Shown: piece by piece, positions 23,167 to 32,412 of the stretch | Layout of the letters: every line of letters begins with the position of its first letter | Numbering within the stretch: position 1 is the first letter of the stretch | DNA from: an uncultured Schlesneria sp. | Lineage (GTDB): Bacteria; Planctomycetota; Planctomycetia; Planctomycetales; Planctomycetaceae | Direction: 5' to 3' | DNA: 50,375 nt | Assembly: GCA_903904835.1 (NCBI GenBank) | Contig: CAIVEI010000059.1 | Coordinates: forward strand, 1 to 50,375 | Position numbers and translations under genes: made by a program | Notes under the pieces: model-generated | Told to the model about the DNA's origin: nothing | The model's input: the letters and a program-made list of their open reading frames with translations, nothing else | Database searches by the model: none

Positions 23167-23429
23167 AAAAATTTCTGCCGTTTTATCTTGGCAGCGCCCA
23201 TAAGACATTAGCTCAGCCACAGAGTCCTTTGGAAGATCATCAAATGTGCGATTACCATTGTAACCTCGCTGCCGACCTGGCGACTCGAATTGAGGACGAC
23301 ATAGTATCGTAGCCAGTTGCTCGATGATCTGATCACTCTGCACTCGGTCAGATCAGATTCTGTGACGGGTCTATCGTGTGATGAATGGAATTTTCATCAA
23401 CTGCGATGATCCAGTTCAGGAGAACGCGA

Positions 23430-24137
23430 ATGCAGGCCAATGCAATTGTTGATGAGCTGAAACGGTTGGGTGATGAAAAGTATAAGACAACCTTGCTCAA
23501 GCATGGGGTCAAGGAGCCTTGTTTTGGTGTCAAAATCGAGGATATGAAAAGGATATTCAAGCGCATCAAAACAGATTACCAGCTCGCATTGGAGCTCTAC
23601 GACACCGGAATTTCAGATGCGATGTATTTCGCCGGACTCGTCGCTGACGATGCTGCGATGACAACGGCAGATCTGAAACGTTGGGTAAAACAAGCAAATT
23701 CGCCTCTCATCAGTGAATACACGGTTCCCTGGGTTGCTGCAGGAAGTCCTGCAGGTTGGAATTTGGCAAAAGAATGGATTGACTCAAAGGATGAAAGAAT
23801 TGCTGCTGCCGGTTGGTCAACCTTCAGCAGCATCGTTGGTATCAAAGACGATGGGCAGCTCGATCTTGGAGAACTTAAAAAGCTTTTGCAGCGGGTGAAA
23901 AAGTCGATTCACACTCAACCGAATCGGGTTTGTTATTGCATGAATGGATTTGTAATTGCCATCGGTACTTACGTTGTTTCGCTAAGTAATCTGGCACTTG
24001 CCGTAGCAGAAGAAATTGGTCAAGTTGTTGTTGATGCAAATGGTACGGCTTGCAATGTCCCGTCCGCTCCGGATCGAATCAAGAAGGTTCAGGCAAGTGG
24101 GTCCGTCGGAAAAAAACGCAAATCAGCAAAATGTTGA
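23430..24137 (+). CDS. AlkD-like DNA alkylation repair family protein
   Basis: The 235-residue protein is built of HEAT-like helical pairs in the pattern of the DNA alkylation repair (AlkD/AlkC) family. The opening is IVDELKRLGDEKYKTTLLKHGVKEPCFGVKIEDMKRIFKRIK (split by turns), then ELYDTGISDAMYFAGLVADD, VPWVAAGSPAGWNLAKEWIDSKDERIAAAGWSTFSSIV. True AlkD glycosylases remove positively charged alkylated bases; this member is closer to the uncharacterised branch and the catalytic aspartate is not clear. AGGAGA at 23418-23423 supports this ATG over an upstream in-frame one. It ends 5 bp from the convergent VOC gene. Confidence 0.82.
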   Translation: MQANAIVDELKRLGDEKYKTTLLKHGVKEPCFGVKIEDMKRIFKRIKTDYQLALELYDTGISDAMYFAGLVADDAAMTTADLKRWVKQANSPLISEYTVPWVAAGSPAGWNLAKEWIDSKDERIAAAGWSTFSSIVGIKDDGQLDLGELKKLLQRVKKSIHTQPNRVCYCMNGFVIAIGTYVVSLSNLALAVAEEIGQVVVDANGTACNVPSAPDRIKKVQASGSVGKKRKSAKC

Positions 24138-24142
24138 GTCGA

Positions 24143-24601
24143 TTAATTCCCCAACGCTCGAGCTCGCTCTTTGATCTCGTCGGGAGTCAAGTCCTCTTTG
24201 TGAGTTGAGAGAGTCCACACGTGTCCGAACGGATCGACCAGAATTCCATTGCGGTCACCATAGAACTGGTCGGTAACAGGGCGTCGAACGATCCCCCCGG
24301 CCTGTATCGCTCGATCAAACTGCAAGTCGACATCCTCAACGTAAATCATAAAGCTAACAGGCGTTCCCTTTAATGTCGTGGGGCTCGGGGCGTCGATTTC
24401 CGGGAATTCGTCTGCCAGCATGATGACAGAATCTCCAATTCGAATCTCCGCGTGAGAAACTTTTCCGGTAGGATCGCACAAGCGAAGTACTTCAACCGCT
24501 CCAAACGCTTTCTGGTAAAACTCAAGTCCCCGCGTTGCATCCGAGAGGATCAGATAGGGGGTAATAGAATGATAACCGTCGGGAATATGATTCACAGCCA
24601 T
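24143..24601 (-). CDS. VOC-family (glyoxalase/PhnB-like) protein
   Basis: The 152-residue cytoplasmic protein has two paired beta-alpha-beta-beta-beta modules. The first includes HSITPYLILSDATRGLEFYQKAFGAVEV; the second includes VSFMIYVEDVDLQFDRAIQAGG and ends with RNGILVDPFGHVWTLSTH. The pattern (TPYLxxxDAxxAIEFYxxAFGA, then DPFGHxWxLxTH) is that of PhnB-like VOC proteins. The Glu and His metal ligands are partly present. Substrates of this branch are mostly unknown. It is convergent with the AlkD-like gene, and a 43-bp repeat separates it from the M1/ABC fusion. Confidence 0.88.
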   Translation of the reverse strand: MAVNHIPDGYHSITPYLILSDATRGLEFYQKAFGAVEVLRLCDPTGKVSHAEIRIGDSVIMLADEFPEIDAPSPTTLKGTPVSFMIYVEDVDLQFDRAIQAGGIVRRPVTDQFYGDRNGILVDPFGHVWTLSTHKEDLTPDEIKERARALGN

Positions 24602-24640
24602 TTAGTACATCTTTGTTTGTCGTATGTTCCCCTGGCCGAC

Positions 24641-24683
24641 ACGAAATACTATCTTGCACGGGCTGAAGCCCATGCTACGGCTT
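24641..24683. repeat. 43-bp dispersed repeat, copy 2, overlapping a stop codon
   Basis: Twenty-four bases at 24656-24679 are identical to 13819-13842, starting GCACGGGCTGAAGCCC, with weaker similarity on the left. On the minus strand the last two codons and the stop codon of the ABC/M1 gene (24675-24683) lie within the repeat, so its arrival may have set the C-terminus of that protein. Confidence 0.8.
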
Positions 24684-27600
24684 TTGCGTAACCGTCTTCA
24701 TATTGTCGCTCGGTACGCGGTCAATCAGCATGTTTCTTGGGTCAATCCCCGCTTGATAGGGCAATTCGTCGAGAATGAATTCCAGCTCATGTCGACCGGA
24801 CGTCAGTAGCTTTCGTTCCCTGTGCAGCAGGCGGCCGTAGCGCTTGCCCGCTTCTGGTTTTGCGAAGGCTCCGATTTCGATCCAGTCATTCATTTCCACC
24901 GCCGATTCATGACCTTTGTCATCCGCCTTGAATTTTTCGCATTCCACAACAAGGTTAACTCGGAACTTGCCATCATCCCGTTTCACGACAAAAGCCTCGA
25001 CGGTTCGATTTCCGAATAACGTGATGTCTTCAAATAGATCTTTGATCAGGTACTGCAGTTCCGCAGGTGTTTGTTCTTTTAATCGGTCGACGAGGACGTA
25101 GGCGTTTGGGTAAGGCGGACCTTGATATGAGAAGGTCTTAATGACATCTTTGAGTGCCGCGTTAATACGATCTTCGCCGATCATGTCAGCCAGATAGAAA
25201 AAAACGACGCTTCCCTTTTGATAATGGATGTATCCCTGTTCGAGTTCGACTCGGATCAGCGGGCGTTCCTTCAACTCCTCTCTTCCCCGTGACCGCAGAT
25301 AGCGATCCATCTCGTAACGAAGAAACTTGTGCATCATGTCATCCCCAAACTTTCGACGCATCACCATCAGTGCCGTGTACTGTGCCATCGTTTCCGATAG
25401 CAATGTTGCACCTTGCATTCGCGCCCCGATGACTTGGTGCGCCCACCATTGATGCGCCATCTCGTGGGCGACAATGTACGTGACCATATCGATGTCGTCT
25501 GGCTTTTCGAGATTCGCAATAAAACCGATGCTTTCGGAGTAGGGCATTGTTCCCGGGAATGCCTGGGCGAAGCTGGCGACGCGCGGGAATTCGATGATTC
25601 TTGCCTGCTGATGCCGGTAGGGACCAAAATTCGTTGTGCAATATTCGAGAGTATCCGCGATCGCACTCGACATCTTTTCGACGTTCCAGTGATGTTCGGG
25701 ATCGTAATAGACTTCGGTATCGACGTCTCCCACTTTCGCTCGAGCCACTTCGTACTTGGCCGAAATGAACGAATAGAAATTCAGTGAAGGATGGTCGAGC
25801 CGATATCGGAAATAGTTTCGCCCCCCTTTCGTCCACTTTTCCAGCAGCGAGCCAGGAGCCACGGCCGTTTGATCTGCGGAGGTACTGATCACGGTTTCGA
25901 CAGTGACCCAGTCGGAATCATTGGCAATGTAATGCACACTGCAGGCGTGCCCACATTCTCGGTTTAATTCAGGAATCGGCTCAATCGGACTGAGACCGAA
26001 ACTTCGACGTCGATTGGGAAGCACCAGGCGGCGTTCGGAATCGAATCCGAATGAGGGGGCGATGCCGTTGTTGAAGAACGTTCCATTCTGGACCAGGACG
26101 CTTTGCGAGACGTTATTTTCGATGCCTCGCGTGTCGCTCTGGACGGTGTATTTCATCGTTAACGAGGCGCCCGGTTGAAGCGGCGGTTCCAGGCGGAAAG
26201 TTCTGACGCACAGACGATCGTCGTCTTTTTCTAATTTCGCACCGGGGATCTCCAATGTCGTTTTGAAATCGGGGCTGACGTTGACATAGAGAGTCTGGAT
26301 GGGAGCTGTTGATTTGTTTTCGATTCGCTGTTCCGCGTTGACGATCATGTTCCGTGATTCAGGAAAGATATCGATCGCGTAGTTCACGGATTGGATTTTG
26401 GGTTGATCGATTGAAGCGAGTTTTTCGTAAGTTTGCTCATACTCGATTTGCCGACGCTCACGCTCCGGTGCGCCGACCAATTTATTGAGAATCAGCGTGT
26501 TGTAGTACAGCCACCCTCCCATGCCTGCCGATGCGACCAGGGCAAGCAGGGCAAATCCGCGAGCGCGAAGCGATGTCGATCGGAAGCCGTCGCCGATACG
26601 AGATCGCAATTTCGCAGCGACTCCACGGTGCATGGCGACCGTACAGAACCACAATAGAAAGCAGGAAACACAGCTCCAATAACCTGCGAACGTGATCAAT
26701 CCGGGTCGATAGGGGGCGATTCCAAACATGTCCGAATAGATGTGTCGCGGCAAAGCCCCGAAGCGCAACAGTAGTGATTCCCAACGGAGACCCTGCCACA
26801 CAAACGCATTGATCACGATAAACAAGACAAAAATCGCGTAGCCAACATACTTGTTTGAAGCCAATGTATGAGCCAGCAATCCCAGCACAATCAGAAACGC
26901 AAATCGCATCCCTTGGATTGCAATCAGTTCCTGGAAGTAGACTCCCATCTGAAACCGCGTGTAACCCTGCGTCCACTGGTATAAACAACCGAGCCCGATT
27001 CCAATGAACACAATGATCAGAACCGTAATGATCATGGAGATCAGCCGGGAGACGACGAATACGCTATTCGCTGCCGGTGTCGCTCCGACAATTTCGTGGA
27101 ATAAACAGTCGCGATCTCGCCAGATCAAAACGCCAGTAAAATAAGTGATGATTGCGATCGGAAACGCCAGCAGCGAACCGGAGATGGCGTCGACCATCTT
27201 ATACGTCACAGGAAACGAAGAACTTCCAAACATGACGTCGCCGCTGCTGCCCAGAAATAAGCTTGCTGCGGTATTCAGAATTGCAAAGGCGACAATGACG
27301 ATAAACGTCGAACTGCCGAACATGCTCGACAAATCGGATCGAAGCATCGAAGCAAGTTGTGATGTCCACGACAGGGACGGGGTTCGTCTGGGGATCTCGA
27401 CTGTCTGGTCGAACAATTGAACGTCAGGTTGCTTTGTCAGTTCCGGCTGAGAAGTCTTCCGCTTCCTTCCATCAGCTCGTGTTCGACTTTCAAAACTGAA
27501 CAATCGACCGGCGATGGCAAAGATCAGTGCAGCCACCGCCAGCCATAATGCGCGGTTTCCTAAGAGCAACGCCGTGATTGGAATTGATTTCGTGTTGCGC

Positions 27601-28280
27601 TCATCAACCGTCCAATATTTCGTCGCCACTTCGAAGGGCGCTGCCCCAAAGGGATCGATCCAGCAGGTCAGCGTTTCATAATCAAGTTTTCCCGCGATTG
27701 TCTGGGAGGCAGCATAGGCCACGAGCAGCAAAAGAACACCCAGGAACGAATAGAGGCTGTTTCGAGTCACAGTGGCGATCGCAAAGACGATCGAGCCTAA
27801 AAGCAGTGTGTTGGGAATTGTGAAGACGAGGTTGGGCAAGACATGGTCCATGAAATGAAACGGTCCCCATCGGGTCACATCCGACCAATGAAATAGTCGT
27901 GCGAAAATGACTCCCAGGGAAATTCCTAACGCTGGCAACATTGCGATGACCGTCGCCGCAAAGAACCGTCCTGTCAGAAATCCCCATTTATTCAGGGGCT
28001 TGCTGAATAAGATGTCGGACATCTTGCAACTGAAATCTCGCGAGGCTGACGAGTCGTAGACTGCCGCGGCCATAAAGCAGGTCAAAATGCTGGCCGATGC
28101 ATACCACATCGCGATGACAAACGGGGCGTTTTTGTAGGTGTTCCCGATCGGGCCGCCAACCTGGACAAAATCCGATCCAGAGGCAAATCCGAATAATACC
28201 GCCATGATCGCCGCAAAAATGTAAATCATCCAGCCGCGCAGCCAGTAGAACAGCTCGAATCGAAAGAATTCACGCAGCAT
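24675..28280 (-). CDS. ABC permease fused to M1-family metallopeptidase
   Basis: The protein has 1,201 residues from this ATG. Two blocks of about six membrane helices each come first, at about residues 1-265 (opening MLREFFRFELFYWLRGWMIY) and about 315-620. They are separated by a charged cytoplasmic stretch. After one more helix, a large periplasmic part contains the M1 aminopeptidase zinc site HEMAHQWW (residues 939-946) with a glutamate about 20 residues on (LLSETMAQYTALMV). This fused layout is known in planctomycetes and Bacteroidetes. The peptidase may be degenerate or active; the zinc ligands are present. The preceding ATPase gene is its partner. A TTG start 21 codons earlier is possible. 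Confidence 0.88.
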   Translation of the reverse strand: MLREFFRFELFYWLRGWMIYIFAAIMAVLFGFASGSDFVQVGGPIGNTYKNAPFVIAMWYASASILTCFMAAAVYDSSASRDFSCKMSDILFSKPLNKWGFLTGRFFAATVIAMLPALGISLGVIFARLFHWSDVTRWGPFHFMDHVLPNLVFTIPNTLLLGSIVFAIATVTRNSLYSFLGVLLLLVAYAASQTIAGKLDYETLTCWIDPFGAAPFEVATKYWTVDERNTKSIPITALLLGNRALWLAVAALIFAIAGRLFSFESRTRADGRKRKTSQPELTKQPDVQLFDQTVEIPRRTPSLSWTSQLASMLRSDLSSMFGSSTFIVIVAFAILNTAASLFLGSSGDVMFGSSSFPVTYKMVDAISGSLLAFPIAIITYFTGVLIWRDRDCLFHEIVGATPAANSVFVVSRLISMIITVLIIVFIGIGLGCLYQWTQGYTRFQMGVYFQELIAIQGMRFAFLIVLGLLAHTLASNKYVGYAIFVLFIVINAFVWQGLRWESLLLRFGALPRHIYSDMFGIAPYRPGLITFAGYWSCVSCFLLWFCTVAMHRGVAAKLRSRIGDGFRSTSLRARGFALLALVASAGMGGWLYYNTLILNKLVGAPERERRQIEYEQTYEKLASIDQPKIQSVNYAIDIFPESRNMIVNAEQRIENKSTAPIQTLYVNVSPDFKTTLEIPGAKLEKDDDRLCVRTFRLEPPLQPGASLTMKYTVQSDTRGIENNVSQSVLVQNGTFFNNGIAPSFGFDSERRLVLPNRRRSFGLSPIEPIPELNRECGHACSVHYIANDSDWVTVETVISTSADQTAVAPGSLLEKWTKGGRNYFRYRLDHPSLNFYSFISAKYEVARAKVGDVDTEVYYDPEHHWNVEKMSSAIADTLEYCTTNFGPYRHQQARIIEFPRVASFAQAFPGTMPYSESIGFIANLEKPDDIDMVTYIVAHEMAHQWWAHQVIGARMQGATLLSETMAQYTALMVMRRKFGDDMMHKFLRYEMDRYLRSRGREELKERPLIRVELEQGYIHYQKGSVVFFYLADMIGEDRINAALKDVIKTFSYQGPPYPNAYVLVDRLKEQTPAELQYLIKDLFEDITLFGNRTVEAFVVKRDDGKFRVNLVVECEKFKADDKGHESAVEMNDWIEIGAFAKPEAGKRYGRLLHRERKLLTSGRHELEFILDELPYQAGIDPRNMLIDRVPSDNMKTVTQKP

Positions 28281-28372
28281 AGAGAGGGCTTTTGTTTCTG
28301 GTGACGAGATCAGGACAGGATCGCATCGAGTTGACCGACTCAATGCAGACGGATTCTGATGAATTGGTTCGT

Positions 28373-29245
28373 CTAAGCTTGAGACAGGTGCGAGAAAAAA
28401 GCGTCCTCGAGGTCCGGGATCGCACTTTGGAATCCGTTTCCAGGGTCCGTCTCGCTATAGATTCGTACTGACGGACTTCCTGCAACCAATTTGGTTGAAA
28501 GAATCGGCTGCTTCCATTCGCGATGCGCCAGTTGTTGCTTACTCATTGATTGAAACCAGACTTTGCCGGCAAGCAGGTTCTCGGCATCAGCCGGCGAGCC
28601 ACTGTAAAGCAAACGACCTTTATTGATGATTGCCATTTGCGTACAGAGCTCTTTGACGTCCTGTACGATGTGCGTCGATAAGATGACAATAATATTTTCA
28701 CCGACTTCGGCAAGAAGATTGTAAAAGCGATTGCGTTCTCCAGGATCTAAACCGGCGGTCGGTTCATCCACAATCAGTAACTGGGGGTCGCCGAGCAGCG
28801 CCTGGGCAATTCCAAACCGCTGACGCATTCCACCCGAGAACGTACTGACAGCCTTGTTTCGGACATCGGCCAGATTCACTCGCTCAAGCAGCGTTTCGAC
28901 AACTTCGCGTCGATCCCGATGGCCGTTACCCACTCCTTTCAACGTGGCCAGATGCATTAGCAATGTCACGGCGCTTGTTCGCGGATAAACTCCAAATTCC
29001 TGCGGCAGATATCCCAGGATCTGCCGGATTCTGTTTTTTTCCTTCAGAACATCGATTTCGCCTAATCGGACGGTTCCAGAGTCTGCGGTCTGCAACGTGG
29101 CGATCGTCCGCATCAACGTTGATTTTCCGGCACCGTTCGGGCCGAGCAGGCCAAACATCCCTTTTGAAATCGTCAGAGAGATCTGATTGAGAGCGAGCAC
29201 TCCCCCTGGATAGGTTTTACTCAGATTTTCGATCATCAATTGCAT
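28373..29245 (-). CDS. ABC transporter ATP-binding protein
   Basis: The 290-residue ATPase carries Walker A GPNGAGKST (residues 35-43), a Q-loop (YLPQEFGVYP), the ABC signature TFSGGMRQR, Walker B LLIVDEPTAGLD and the H-loop histidine in ILSTHIVQDV. The C-terminal 70 residues form the extension usual for exporters of the CcmA/NatA type. It is first in a two-gene operon with the permease/M1 fusion, 29-92 bp downstream depending on that gene's start. Together they would form a type-2 exporter or a mechanotransmitting complex across the inner membrane; the cargo is unknown. Confidence 0.95.
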   Translation of the reverse strand: MQLMIENLSKTYPGGVLALNQISLTISKGMFGLLGPNGAGKSTLMRTIATLQTADSGTVRLGEIDVLKEKNRIRQILGYLPQEFGVYPRTSAVTLLMHLATLKGVGNGHRDRREVVETLLERVNLADVRNKAVSTFSGGMRQRFGIAQALLGDPQLLIVDEPTAGLDPGERNRFYNLLAEVGENIIVILSTHIVQDVKELCTQMAIINKGRLLYSGSPADAENLLAGKVWFQSMSKQQLAHREWKQPILSTKLVAGSPSVRIYSETDPGNGFQSAIPDLEDAFFSHLSQA

Positions 29246-29366
29246 TGGTAACTCGTGAATGTAGCTGAACGGGTAATCAACGAAGTTTCGAACGTTTTAT
29301 TCGCGGAACTACTGAGGCAAGCAGTTTTGTGAATCGAATTGACTGCCAGGCCGCACAAAATCTGAT

Positions 29367-29450
29367 TCAGCGTTTTTCTTCCATCAATCCAATCAAATTC
29401 CGCTCGTGATCGCGGACGAAGCCGATCCACAGTGAGTGATCAGGATTTAT
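29367..29450 (-). pseudogene. Remnant of a VOC-protein C-terminus
   Basis: On the minus strand the frame reads DHSLWIGFVRDHERNLIGLM then EEKR and a stop. LWIGFxRDxxxNLIGLMEE is the usual last strand and helix of small VOC (glyoxalase-like) proteins. An in-frame stop occurs about 55 bp upstream of this piece, and no earlier part of a VOC domain is present. It seems to be a deletion remnant left between the TIGR03067 and ABC genes. Confidence 0.5.
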
Positions 29451-29469
29451 CTCCGATCCGCTATTGCAC

Positions 29470-30261
29470 CTATTTCCGCTGATAATTTACTAAAAAGAGG
29501 GGGTTGCCAGGTTTAGTCATGAACTCCGTCGGACGGCTCTTGCCTCCAAGGTCGTAACAAATTCTCAAACGGTCTTTCGATAATTGACATATTGCCAGAA
29601 TCGTTTTTCCCTTGTTGGGTCCTTCAGTACCTGTGATGTCCATCGTCTGCGGCGTCTTGGTCGTATCCATCGTCCAAGTTCCCTGGTCTGCTTCTTTGCC
29701 ATTTTCGAAATGATATTTTTCGGCGTTGAGTGTTAGCTTCCAGCTTTTGAGGCTCTCTACGGGCAGCTTGACTCCGCCAAGTTCAGCATCCACTGGCACC
29801 CAAACTCCTTCGAGCGATTGCTTTTCTTCAGCACAACGCTTGAACACCCTTAACGAATAACCCGAACCTGGTTTGGATGAGAATTCCGTGGGAAAATCTT
29901 GATCAGCGGCAGACACGCAACTTGTCAGAGTCTCGCCTTCGAGTTTGAAGATCCCTTTGATCGTTTTTCCGTCCGGAAGTGTATCAATCGTCGTCATGGG
30001 AACTCTGGTCGAATCGACCGTGAAGGGTATCTCTTTCGCAACAGCCGTCTGGCCCAAATAGACAGTGTGCTTACCGTCTTTAATCACGAGACGGATTGTT
30101 TTGACCGTCTCTGGTGCCATTTCTTTTCCATCCGTAGCGGCGGATAAAAGTTCCCAGGTTCCATCGAATTTCGAGAGTTCGACTTTCGAGTCTTCGCCAG
30201 CGGCAATGGCCGCAGTAAACGCCATGCCCAGAGCAAACAGGGTCTGGAATTTGTGTTTCAT
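29470..30261 (-). CDS. Secreted protein with two TIGR03067 domains
   Basis: The 263-residue protein has a signal peptide (KFQTLFALGMAFTAAIAAG). Two copies of the planctomycete TIGR03067 domain follow: residues about 29-140, starting FDGTWELLSAATDGKEM, and about 147-262, starting LEGVWVPVDAELGGVKL. Each copy repeats the family's order of features: a W near the start, a Lys/Tyr strand, then TxxPxTMDI-like and KGIFKLEGETL or LAICQLSKDRLRICYD, and a final PTEF. The beta-rich, lipocalin-like pattern suggests a small barrel, but function is unknown. Tandem domains are common in the family. No operon partner is evident. Confidence 0.85.
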   Translation of the reverse strand: MKHKFQTLFALGMAFTAAIAAGEDSKVELSKFDGTWELLSAATDGKEMAPETVKTIRLVIKDGKHTVYLGQTAVAKEIPFTVDSTRVPMTTIDTLPDGKTIKGIFKLEGETLTSCVSAADQDFPTEFSSKPGSGYSLRVFKRCAEEKQSLEGVWVPVDAELGGVKLPVESLKSWKLTLNAEKYHFENGKEADQGTWTMDTTKTPQTMDITGTEGPNKGKTILAICQLSKDRLRICYDLGGKSRPTEFMTKPGNPLFLVNYQRK

Positions 30262-30772
30262 GAGTCGGTCACCTGCGAAATGCTTTTTGAAACTTGAATC
30301 GGCGTCAAGCTATTCTGGGGCACAGGCGGCGGAAAAAACAGATAAGAATGAATGGCGTTGTTGGAATTGTGGAATTCCACACTTCTGTAAGATGGACTGA
30401 ACATCCCTTCGTGGCAACTTTCAAATTCGTCTCACGAAGATTCTTATGTGGATCGGCAAATATTGCCGAAACGGAATGATGTCTTCCCCGTAGGATGTGC
30501 GGCCGAACGGATACCACAACGCAGTCTCCGGCTGTAGCGTCTCTGGTTAGGGCGAACACCTCACACACGCCGATATTTTCTATGGTATCTGCGGGCGATT
30601 ATGCCCGCTTATCATTCGTTCTACGGGAGTTGGGTTTCCGAACTTGATGAGAACGCTGATGGTGTCGAGCAGTGTCGAATGTCATCAATCATGGGTTTCG
30701 GATCGGCAGACCAACGTGAAACCAGCGCGTAAGGTTCCGGAGTCTTTATCGACGTATCGTCGATCGCGTCAT
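30262..30772. other. Divergent intergenic region with a GC hairpin
   Basis: This stretch between the TIGR03067 gene (minus) and the porin gene (plus) should hold both promoters. A hairpin GCGGGC (30591-30596) / GCCCGC (30603-30608) with a 6-base loop lies near the right end. No other structure or gene was seen. If the porin starts at its earlier ATG (30644), the gap is shorter. Confidence 0.45.
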
Positions 30773-32065
30773 GCGATGTCGTCCATAATCGCTGTTTATT
30801 CGTTCGGGCTCATGTGTCTGGCGATGAATACCTGCTCGTTGGCTGAGTCTGTTAACGATTCCCCACCGCAATATTCTGTTTCGCCGTCGGATGAAACTGA
30901 TGTAAAGGAGACGTTTTTTAAATCTTTTTTAGATCCGTTCGAGGATAGCCCTGCGTTGGCTGCTCGAAAAGATTTGGGACTATTTGACGAAATTGGGCTT
31001 TCGGGGCGACTTGCGTCACAAGCACCGCTACAGATCTATGGATGGTTAGACGTCGGTTACACATCGGCTTCGACGGCCGCAGGTCGGCTGGCGGTGGCGC
31101 CGGTTCCCAATCGATATGGCGATACGATTCTATTCAACCAGGCGGCCGTCGTTGTTTCGAAGCAGCTTAAAACGGATGAATTGTCGTGGGGATTTTATGG
31201 TCAATTATTTGCGGGGTCCGATGCCAGTCTTTTGCAGGGGCCTGGCGATATCCAATCCAGTAATCCGCAATTTGGAATGACAATTCGCCAACTGAATACT
31301 TCCGTCCATCTACCGTTGCTGACAGCGGGCGGAATCGATGTTGTGTTCGGGCGGCAGGGGACCTGGATGGGTTACGAGTCGTATATGGCACCAGGCCGTC
31401 CGCTTTACTCGCTCAGTTACCAATGGAACTTTGCCGAGGATGGAAGTGACACAGGTGTCTGGACGACCTGGCACGCCACCAGTCAACTCGACCTCCGATA
31501 CGCGATGACTTTGGGTTCAAACACGTTTTTTGAATTACGTGGGAACGCTCCTTGCCATTTGACGCAGGTGGTTTATCGCCTTGATGACGAGTGGAAAACA
31601 GTTTTGACCGGGAGTTGGATAATTGGGAATGGCGCGATCGGAAACGTGGTTCCCTACGCCACGGGTCGCGTAGATTCCGTTTTCGAATTGCGAACCGTAC
31701 AGCAATACACAAAGAACTGGAAACAAGTCGTGCAGGCAAATCTGGGAGTTGCTCCGGGAATTGCCGTCATCGGGACGGGAGAATGGTATGGAGTTCTTGG
31801 TATTACCGAGTACTGCATCAATCGGTCGGTGGATGCCAATTTTCGATACGAATGGTTCGATGACGTCAATGGCTCTCGCACGGGGATCGCAACAACTTTT
31901 AACGCGGTGACGGTCGGGTTGAATTATCGGCCAAGGGACTGGATTTCAATTCGTCCGGAAATTCGAGGTGATATGGCGGATCGGTCGGCTTACGGAAAAT
32001 TGGATAGCATTCATCGCGAAAAAGAGCAATTGACTTTGGCGCTGGAGTGTCTGATCAGATTCTGA
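30773..32065 (+). CDS. Outer-membrane beta-barrel porin (BBP2/OmpL-like)
   Basis: The protein has 430 residues from this ATG. A signal peptide (MSSIIAVYSFGLMCLAMNTCSLAES) is followed by a short acidic linker. A long barrel-like region then shows alternating aromatic and hydrophobic strands: QIYGWLDVGYTSAST, NRYGDTILFNQAAVVVSKQL, DELSWGFYGQLFAGSDASLL, GIDVVFGRQGTWMGYESYMAPG and a final aromatic LALECLIRF, as expected for an outer-membrane barrel. The order and the GRxxTxxGYE motif match the putative beta-barrel porin-2 group found in planctomycetes and cyanobacteria. An upstream ATG at 30644 keeps the frame but would bury the signal peptide. It sits alone, ahead of the DUF1501 cluster. Confidence 0.8.
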   Translation, partial: AMSSIIAVYSFGLMCLAMNTCSLAESVNDSPPQYSVSPSDETDVKETFFKSFLDPFEDSPALAARKDLGLFDEIGLSGRLASQAPLQIYGWLDVGYTSASTAAGRLAVAPVPNRYGDTILFNQAAVVVSKQLKTDELSWGFYGQLFAGSDASLLQGPGDIQSSNPQFGMTIRQLNTSVHLPLLTAGGIDVVFGRQGTWMGYESYMAPGRPLYSLSYQWNFAEDGSDTGVWTTWHATSQLDLRYAMTLGSNTFFELRGNAPCHLTQVVYRLDDEWKTVLTGSWIIGNGAIGNVVPYATGRVDSVFELRTVQQYTKNWKQVVQANLGVAPGIAVIGTGEWYGVLGITEYCINRSVDANFRYEWFDDVNGSRTGIATTFNAVTVGLNYRPRDWISIRPEIRGDMADRSAYGKLDSIHREKEQLTLALECLIRF

Positions 32066-32412
32066 GTACATTATTCCGCGCGAGTCGTTGTATCTCGGAT
32101 TTCCGAATTATTCTGCCTGATTTCCCTCACATTCGGTGAACACACTTGACGATTCCGATGCGTGATGGTTAGTCTCAATGTGATAGTTGCGTAAGAAGAA
32201 GAAAAGACGTTGACCCTGCCTGCGACCTGCCTTGTTAATAAGAATTCACTTTGATTGTGAATTCGCCCGCCGATGTTATGTAACCCAATGATGGTCACTG
32301 CCAAAGATGTGATACAAGGTTTTGTTGTTACATATTGATTGACAGTTCTGGACTGTCGTTGTTCGTAAAGTTAAACTGTTAAATAAGTTACACGAAACGC
32401 GGAGAAATTCGA
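32066..32412. other. Intergenic region before the DUF1501 cluster
   Basis: About 350 bp without a gene. It includes the palindrome GACAGTtctggACTGTC at 32341-32357, overlapping a TTGACA (32339-32344) that could be a -35 box, although a matching -10 is poor. The ribosome site gcggag lies at about 32399-32404. This is the likely promoter region for the 32-41 kb set. Confidence 0.4.

Noticed and set aside
23152-23343. 63-codon minus-strand frame
   Set aside because: It has no recognisable domain or ribosome site and overlaps the acetyltransferase remnant; kept only as a note.
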